This document shows positions 62,165 to 64,000 of a stretch of 64,000 nucleotides of DNA, one piece after another. The first letter of the stretch is position 1; each line of letters starts with the position of its first letter. The stretch comes from Sympetrum striolatum (Eukaryota > Arthropoda > Insecta > Odonata > Libellulidae). The DNA lies in the NCBI GenBank assembly GCA_947579665.1, contig OX388341.1:6872752-6936751 (forward strand), in the 5' to 3' direction. The translations under genes and the position numbers were made by a program. The notes under the pieces were generated by a model that did no database searches, was not told the DNA's origin, and saw only the letters and a program-made list of their open reading frames with translations.

Positions 62165-62247
62165 TATATAGGTATATACATGAATGAATCCGGAGAAGCA
62201 TCTATATATAATAGATATATAGACGCTTCTCCGGATATACCTATATA
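62165..62247. repeat. Inverted repeat at a unit junction
   Basis: TATAGGTATA..ATCCGGAGAAGCATCTATAT faces ATATAGACGCTTCTCCGGAT..ATACCTATA around a short ATAATAG-type centre. Same CCGGAGAAGC motif as at 52005-52063, with one arm carrying A and the other C/G after AAGC. Confidence 0.85.
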
Positions 62248-63349
62248 TATATACGAGTAAAATGTTGCTTGCATACTGCAAGCAGATCGACAGCACTATT
62301 TTCATGTCGGCATCATATCGGGACGGCCATCAAAAGAAAAAATGGATTGAAATTTTTCTTAAAATACGCTGAAATTCCATCGTCTGGCATCGAACCCGGG
62401 TCTTTACTGTGAACTTACTATGCAGCACAATAGAACATAACCATCTCTAACTAAGTGTGAAAATTTAAGCAGAAATATGGGCTACAATTGCCTCAAAAGA
62501 CGTTCTAATTTTCACGAATTTAAATGGCTCTCTGAATTCGAACCAAGGACGATCATGGAAATCTTAAAATTGTTTCTTAAAGTTATTTATGATTTCTATC
62601 TATATGCCGAATTTGAAGTTTCTATATTATTGGCAAAGGTTTCAAAATAATTCCTAAAAATCGGGTCAACTTCTGATTGCAGAGACGCCTGGTGTCGAAT
62701 CCAGGAAATATTGTAAGCTGTGAATGCAAAGTTAGATTTGTAAAGACTTGCTCTTCTATCATGCAAAGTATGAAGTCAATAGCATGCCGGGAAGTACCTA
62801 AATTTTTTTTCCGTTATCTCCGTAAGAAATGCATTTAGAAGTGCAAATGGCCCTCTGGGATCGAACCAAGGACCATAAGCTAATATGTAAAATTTGATTA
62901 TGAAATATATATTCATGATATCTATCGGCGTGCTGAGTTTCAAGTATGTATGTTATCGGGAAAGGATCCAAAAAAAATTTTCAAAATCGCCGCAATGCTT
63001 TTTAAACGGCCGATTTTTGCCCCGGCCTAGCATCGAACCAAGGACAATATTCGAAGATGTCTTTCCGATTTTCGTTGGCTATGCACGGCATCTAGCGGTC
63101 CCTCGAGTTTCAACTCTCTGCTTTTCAGGGAAGTGCCTCAAAAAAATTTTCGAAAATCCCCGCCATGTAATCTTATGGGGAAAATCGCGACTTTGGGGCC
63201 TTCTGGAATCGAACCCATGACACCGAGGTTCAAACTCGGCTTTTTCCTGGAGGTTACACGTTATGGCCAATATGTCGTAAAAATTTCAAGTCGGTGGCAC
63301 TTGTGTAACATGGTTAGAATTTTGATCCCCTATGAATGTATATATATAT

Positions 63350-64000
63350 ACGAGTAAAATGTTGCTTGCATACTGCAAGCACATCGATAACAAAAGTTTT
63401 TTGTCGGCATCACATAGAGTGAGTCCTCAAAAGAAAAAAAAATGGTTAGAAAATATTCTTAATTTCCGCTGCAATTTATTCGTCTGGCATCGAACCAAGG
63501 TCTCCCGGTCATACTTACTATGCAGAACAATAGAAGATCACAATCTGTAACTATGTGTGAAAATTCAAGTAGAAATATTAACTGCAACTGCTTCAAACGA
63601 CGTCCTACTTTTCGCTTATATTCCTTATGAGAGAAATGCTAATGTGCTCTGGCATCGAACCCAGGAATAGTACGGTGTTATCTAGATTTTTTTAGACCAA
63701 ATCTTTTCATACATCTTCCAGCCAAGTATGAACTTCCTATCATTTCGATAAGCGCATCAAAAAAATATTAAAATACTAAACCAATGTATTTTAAACGGGA
63801 GACATATATGCCGCCCGGCATCGAACCCGGGTCTTTCTGGAAATACTTCCTATGCAACATTATAGAAGATCACCATCCCTAACGATGTGTGAAAATTCAA
63901 GCAGAAATATTGGCTGCAACTGCCTCAAACGACGACTTACTTTTCCCTTATATTCCTTATGAGAGAAATGTTAATGTGCTCTGGCATCGAACCCAAGAAT
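63350..64000. repeat. Type B array unit, cut by the window edge
   Basis: Carries the type B start (palindrome followed by CACATCGATAACAAAAG instead of GATCGACAACAC). Nearly identical to 54268-54918. Confidence 0.9.

Larger units (their letters stand above)
50907..64000. repeat. Head-to-tail array of a ~1.13 kb composite unit
   Basis: Units begin (ACGAGTAAAATGTTGCTTGC or close) at 50907, 52072, 53176, 54268, 55401, 56534, 57680, 58807, 59942, 61078, 62253 and 63350: spacings of 1092-1175 bp. Each holds about six diverged subrepeats of ~150-176 bp sharing an AAGTTTCNNNN..ATCGGGAAAGG block, a CGCAATGCATTTTAAACGG block and a TCGAAC core. Two unit types occur: A (cores GATTCGAACC, TGTCGAACCC, GATCGAACCA, AGCATCGAAC, AATCGAACCC) and B (CATCGAACCCAGG, CCCGGCATCGAAC and others), at 54268, 57680, 61078 and 63350. 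All short frames here are shadows. The array continues past the window edge. Confidence 0.95.

Noticed and set aside
50907..64000. Paired plus and minus short frames (for example those with HGFDSRRPQSRDF or PSGIEPMTLR)
   Set aside because: They recur at unit spacing on both strands over the same bases and break at unit junctions. The conserved look comes from repeat identity, not codon selection.
50907..64000. tRNA genes suggested by the TTCGA cores
   Set aside because: No acceptor stem, D arm or anticodon arm can be drawn at the right distance; only the T-arm/B-box part is tRNA-like.
50907..64000. CRISPR array
   Set aside because: Repeat and spacer sizes are wrong, the intervening sequence is itself repeated, and the setting is eukaryotic.

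Overview
The window reads as nuclear DNA of a eukaryote, most likely an arthropod and probably an insect, from a repeat-rich, AT-rich stretch. The reasons are a gene split into small exons with consensus GT-AG borders and multi-kilobase AT-rich introns, relics of P-element, pogo/Tigger, hAT, copia and jockey/CR1-type elements, and two large satellite-type arrays. There is no prokaryotic gene layout, and I cannot name the species.

Layout. (1) 1-24109 is one array of a ~92 bp satellite with larger duplications inside it: a ~367 bp four-monomer repeat, a 3485 bp tandem pair, and a ~7.1 kb block repeated ~15 kb away. It runs flush into a 200 bp assembly gap (24110-24309). (2) 24310-31381 is a graveyard of mobile elements: the C-terminal part of a P-element/THAP9-type transposase, two tandem copies of a decayed copia RNase H fragment (one holding a perfect 38 bp palindrome), a pogo/Tigger relic, and one dispersed, diverged copy of the repeat that forms the right-hand array. 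(3) 31382-50739 carries a split gene on the minus strand. I recognise eight well-supported or likely exons and one doubtful one. Intron phases agree from exon to exon in the 5' group and again in the 3' pair. The product is rich in Pro, Ser, Gln, Gly and His and is not firmly identified; the 3' exons faintly recall the C-terminal part of insect steroid-receptor coactivators (Taiman/NCoA), which I could not verify. Its introns hold an antisense, 5'-truncated LINE with a 673-codon open reverse transcriptase, a TIR element with a TA target duplication, a hAT transposase relic and a SINE-like fragment. The first and last exons are not in the window. (4) 50907-64000 is a head-to-tail array of a ~1.13 kb unit, running off the right edge.

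The right-hand array is the most unusual feature. Each unit opens with a 19 nt hairpin palindrome and contains about six divergent subrepeats, each centred on a TCGAAC core that on the minus strand reads as a Pol III B box (GGTTCGANNCC). The cores sit at position-specific intervals of about 148, 157, 166, 170 and 176 bp in type A units, held from unit to unit. Two unit types (A and B) follow a mostly B-A-A order, giving a ~3.4 kb higher-order period, and two B units 9082 bp apart look almost identical. Unit junctions carry (TATC)n, TA-rich tracts and inverted CCGGAGAAGC motifs, which recalls Helentron/DINE-like non-autonomous elements. This four-level structure with regularly spaced B-box-like motifs is the best candidate here for something undescribed.
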